Assembly: GCA_009781325.1 (NCBI GenBank)
Contig: WQYJ01000081.1
Location: forward strand, 1 to 8,528
From: Propionibacteriaceae bacterium
GTDB taxonomy: Bacteria > Actinomycetota > Actinomycetes > Propionibacteriales > Propionibacteriaceae
Direction: 5' to 3'
Length of the DNA stretch: 8,528 nucleotides
Positions within the stretch are counted from its first letter, which is position 1. Each line of letters starts with the position of its first letter. Under the pieces are notes generated by a model that saw only the letters and a list, made by a program, of their open reading frames with translations, did no database searches and was not told the origin of the DNA. A program made the position numbers and the translations under genes. This document shows positions 6,691 through 8,528 of the stretch, piece after piece.

Positions 6691-7947
6691 ATGGACAAAT
6701 CCCTGATGAAGGGTCATCTGGCGTTGGTAGGAGTGTGGGCGCTGACTGTTGCCACCTGGGCCATATCGGCTCCTGGTACAGAGGTTACCTTCTTGACCAG
6801 CGCAGCTCAGTTGTTTGGTGCCCTGGGTCTCACTGGTATTTCTACCTTGCTGTTTATCTCAACTCGAAACCGCCTGGTTGACTGGCTCTTTCACGGGATT
6901 GATAAGGCCTATGTGGGTCACAAGATGACTGGGATCATGTCGATAGTGTTCCTCATTGCCCATGTTGTCACGTTCAATACCCGACACGGGTTTCAGCGCG
7001 GTGCACCCCGGGAGTTTGTCTGGACCCATCTTGGGGCACCGGCTCTGGCTCTGTTTGTCATTTTAATTCTCTTTGCTCTGTTGACGAGAAAGATCAAGTA
7101 TGAATCCTGGAAGAGGGTTCACGCATTGATGTTCATTCCCTTTGTGGTGGGGGTGGTGCACTACTATGGCTCATCGACTTTCGGTGCTTTCACCTTTGCT
7201 CCGTTGAGCGTGTGGATGGATGTGATGGTCCTTATTGGACTTATCAGCGCGGTGTATACCCTTGTTTTCTATCCTTTGCATGGTTTCCGCTACAAGTTGG
7301 AGGTTGTCGGTGTTGCTCGTCCGGCCAAGGATTCCTTGGAGATCACTGCTGTGACCCATGGAAGGAAGCTCCAGGTACGACCCGGTCAGTTTGCCTTCAT
7401 CAAGTTCCCGTCCCGCAAGATTGGTTCTCATCCCTTTACGATCAGCGGAACCGATGGGGATCGGATTCAGTTCACGATTAAGGCTTTGGGGGATCACACT
7501 CGCAGATTGGTTGATTCTGTGGCAGTGGGGGACTGGTTCACCGCAGCAGGGCCGTACGGACGCTTCGACTATTCAATGGGCACGCAGAACCAGATATGGA
7601 TTGCAGGGGGGATTGGGATTACCCCCTTTAGGGCTTTCTTGAAGGCTGGGGTTCCTGCAAGCTTCTCCATCGACTTGTTTTATGCCTTTGCGGAGGGTGA
7701 TCAGGCAGCTTATCGAGATGAGTTGGTCAAGTTGGCCCCGCAGAATGTACGCGTGCATCTCATGGATGACAGCGTTGATGGGTTCATGACAGCAGAGAAG
7801 ATTCAGACCTTAGCTCAGGTTGATCCAGGAATGGATGTTTTCTTCTGCGGCCCAACCGTGATGAGGCGCGCTCTGACGAAAGGTTTGGCACCTGTCGGTA
7901 TACCGCGTAGTGCGATCCACTACGAACAGTTCAGTTTCCGCGGCTGA
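6691..7947 (+). CDS. Ferric reductase-like/NOX-family transmembrane haem-flavin oxidoreductase
   Basis: This 418-residue membrane protein is predicted to pass electrons from NAD(P)H through FAD and two b haems across the membrane. About six hydrophobic helices fill residues 9-196. Four histidines fit the bis-haem pattern: His77 and His91 (14 apart) in the third helix, His144 and His157 (13 apart) in the fifth. This is the spacing known for NADPH oxidases and ferric reductases. A ferredoxin-reductase-like half follows: FAD-binding HPFTIS (247-252), nucleotide-binding AGGIGITPF (305-313), FFCGPTVMRRAL (Cys386), and a C-terminal aromatic in EQFSFRG. Length and layout resemble the compact bacterial NOX SpNOX of Streptococcus pneumoniae (about 400 residues), which has no EF hands. 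The acceptor, whether O2, ferric chelate or another compound, cannot be read from sequence. The ATG follows a strong ribosome site. It stands alone between ligA and a small membrane-protein gene 31 bp downstream. Confidence 0.88.
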   Translation: MDKSLMKGHLALVGVWALTVATWAISAPGTEVTFLTSAAQLFGALGLTGISTLLFISTRNRLVDWLFHGIDKAYVGHKMTGIMSIVFLIAHVVTFNTRHGFQRGAPREFVWTHLGAPALALFVILILFALLTRKIKYESWKRVHALMFIPFVVGVVHYYGSSTFGAFTFAPLSVWMDVMVLIGLISAVYTLVFYPLHGFRYKLEVVGVARPAKDSLEITAVTHGRKLQVRPGQFAFIKFPSRKIGSHPFTISGTDGDRIQFTIKALGDHTRRLVDSVAVGDWFTAAGPYGRFDYSMGTQNQIWIAGGIGITPFRAFLKAGVPASFSIDLFYAFAEGDQAAYRDELVKLAPQNVRVHLMDDSVDGFMTAEKIQTLAQVDPGMDVFFCGPTVMRRALTKGLAPVGIPRSAIHYEQFSFRG

Positions 7948-7978
7948 GACTCGGCGAGGGCTGTACTAGACTTGTACG
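7944..7978 (+). promoter_or_regulatory. Candidate promoter for a leaderless transcript of the small membrane-protein gene
   Basis: CTGAGA (7944-7949, 4 of 6 matches to TTGACA) overlaps the stop codon of the upstream reductase gene. After a 17-bp spacer comes TAGACT (7967-7972, TANNNT form). The predicted first transcribed base falls on or next to the GTG at 7979, only 6 nt beyond the -10. The only Shine-Dalgarno-like run, GAGGG at 7956-7960, is 18 nt from GTG, which is too far. The geometry matches leaderless actinobacterial genes. The -10 lies inside an imperfect palindrome (7963-7977). Confidence 0.5.
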
Positions 7979-8182
7979 GTGCGTATATTCACGAACCTTG
8001 ATCTCCATGAGGACACTCCTATTCGGGTACAGCCGATGACCGGTGAATGGGGTCCGGTGAATGTTATGCCTACCAAGCGCAAGAAGCGCACACGCTGGAT
8101 GTGGGTCGTCGCCTTCGCTGTGATGACCACGATTCTTATTGTTTTCGCCTGGTGGGTTTACAACCAGTTGATGGCCCTGTAG
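7979..8182 (+). CDS. Small single-pass membrane protein of unknown function (67 aa)
   Basis: I do not recognise this family. With the GTG start the protein has a polar N-terminal half (1-32), a basic patch KRKKRTR (33-39), one strong hydrophobic helix (about 40-62, WMWVVAFAVMTTILIVFAWWV) and a 5-residue tail. The basic patch before the helix predicts a cytoplasmic N-terminus with the helix as a C-terminal anchor; there is no signal-peptide cleavage motif. No Shine-Dalgarno sits at the right distance, but a -10-like TAGACT ends 6 nt before GTG, suggesting leaderless expression. In-frame ATGs at codons 20 and 30 also lack ribosome sites, so a shorter product is possible. The charge and helix pattern make it more likely real than a random frame. 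It may be read with, or independently of, the NOX-like gene 31 bp upstream; a partner role is speculation. Confidence 0.65.
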   Translation: MRIFTNLDLHEDTPIRVQPMTGEWGPVNVMPTKRKKRTRWMWVVAFAVMTTILIVFAWWVYNQLMAL

Positions 8183-8207
8183 CGCGATCTTTCGTCATTC
8201 TACTCAG

Positions 8208-8370
8208 CCCCCGGAAGCCACCGTAGGGTCTTTAGTCGAGTTCTCTTCCAAGTCCACACACCAGCCCCCCGGTCATCCTGCCGCTAGGCAGGACCCCCGG
8301 CAGCCAACGTAGGGTCTGTGGTAAAGCTTGTCTTCTTCAAGTCCATACGTTGGCCGCCGGGGGTCCTGCC
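8208..8370. repeat. Diverged tandem duplication of about 75 bp (two units)
   Basis: Unit A (8208-8282) and unit B (8294-8370) both begin CCCCCGG, share CGTAGGGTCT near the start and AAGTCCA in the middle, and end in TCCTGCC. A hand alignment gives roughly 70 percent identity with small gaps. Unit B together with the GGCAGGA just before it folds into a long hairpin. Unit A lacks the matching right arm, since its corresponding stretch is C-rich instead of G-rich. Confidence 0.7.
8287..8370. repeat. Long hairpin: 25-bp inverted repeat with 34-nt loop
   Basis: The left arm 8287-8311 and right arm 8346-8370 are reverse complements at 24 of 25 positions. The arms run GGCAGGACCCCCGG... and ...CCGGGGGTCCTGCC, and the single mismatch is near the middle. 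The 34-nt loop (8312-8345) holds a small CTTG/CAAG stem. The hairpin lies 104 bp after the small gene's stop. It could act as an intrinsic terminator without a U-tract, as occurs in actinobacteria, or be an interspersed palindromic repeat. The sequence does not decide between these. Confidence 0.8.
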
Positions 8371-8377
8371 TTCGCCC

Positions 8378-8528
8378 GAATCCACCGATCCATGCCTACT
8401 GCGCGGCACTAGATGAGTGCGCTGGCTGCGTTGCCACCGCTCGGTAGGCGTCCAGCCTGCCTTCCCGGTGGTCGCCTTGCCAGCACACCCACCTAGTGCC
8501 GCTCGTTACGGCAGCGATCGGTGGATTC
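8378..8528. repeat. 151-bp imperfect palindrome reaching the window edge
   Basis: Outer arms 8378-8390 and 8516-8528 (GAATCCACCGATC and its complement) match perfectly over 13 bp. Inside, 8403-8426 and 8479-8502 pair at 21 of 24 positions, including a perfect 10-bp block (GCGGCACTAG). Further in, CCACCG (8434-8439) pairs with CGGTGG (8466-8471), and a short GGTAGGC/GCCTGCC stem closes on GTCCA. A partly paired bubble separates the outer and middle stems. Because the right outer arm ends at the last base, the true element may be longer. It could be a small non-autonomous mobile element, a palindromic intergenic repeat or a structured RNA. Confidence 0.8.

Larger units (their letters stand above)
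8183..8528. other. Gene-free, repeat-rich 3' end of the window
   Basis: No coding region of useful length or quality was seen on either strand in these 346 bp. No tRNA, rRNA or recognisable riboswitch was found. The stretch is built from a diverged tandem duplication (8208-8282 and 8294-8370), a long hairpin (8287-8370) and a larger imperfect palindrome (8378-8528). A 9-bp motif, CCTGCCTTC, occurs at 8365-8373 and again at 8456-8464, hinting that the two structures share ancestry. The first about 25 bp after the small gene show nothing notable. Confidence 0.8.

Noticed and set aside
7171..7497. 108-codon minus-strand open frame within the reductase gene
   Set aside because: It is opposite a clear transmembrane and FAD-binding coding region, with no start signal or recognisable motif.
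8208..8370. CRISPR array
   Set aside because: There are only two long diverged units, with no short identical repeats, no regular spacers and no cas genes.
8287..8528. Integron attC site
   Set aside because: The palindromes are of suitable size, but the ends do not carry the RYYYAAC and GTTRRRY core motifs, and no integrase or cassette gene is present.
8378..8528. Insertion sequence
   Set aside because: There are inverted ends but no transposase frame between them and no visible target duplication; at most it is a non-autonomous element.

Overview
The window looks like an actinobacterial chromosome segment of intermediate GC content (mid to upper 50s percent by eye, not computed). The indicators are the GlgE-type alpha-glucan pathway, an NAD-dependent DNA ligase with actinobacterial motif variants, TANNNT-type -10 boxes and a probable leaderless gene. 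A mid-GC member of the Propionibacteriaceae or Actinomycetaceae would fit, but the genus cannot be fixed from the sequence alone. There are no phage, transposase, CRISPR, tRNA or rRNA genes.

Layout. Positions 1-4373 hold a minus-strand operon glgX > glgE > glgB, of which only the first 37 codons of glgB are inside the window. glgX and glgE overlap by 4 bp (ATGA), and glgE and glgB are 30 bp apart. A 122-bp divergent intergenic region (4374-4495) contains a CRP/GlxR-like palindrome and separates the operon from ligA (4496-6586, plus strand). After a 104-bp gap comes a six-helix haem/flavin transmembrane reductase of the ferric reductase/NADPH oxidase (NOX) superfamily (6691-7947). Next is a 67-residue single-pass membrane protein of unknown function (7979-8182), whose GTG start appears to be leaderless. 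The last 346 bp hold no gene but are dense in repeats: a diverged tandem duplication, a hairpin with 25-bp arms, and a 151-bp imperfect palindrome whose right arm ends exactly at the window edge.

How the genes work together. GlgE extends alpha-1,4-glucan from maltose-1-phosphate, GlgB adds alpha-1,6 branches and GlgX removes branches from trimmed glycogen, so the operon couples synthesis and turnover of storage glucan. ligA is an essential housekeeping gene with no functional link to the operon beyond the shared promoter region. The NOX-like reductase would carry electrons from NAD(P)H through FAD and two haems across the membrane. Its small membrane-protein neighbour has no assigned role.

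The genes are mostly conventional. The least explained parts are the repeat-rich 3' end, the NOX-like protein with its small neighbour, and the CRP-like site between glgX and ligA.
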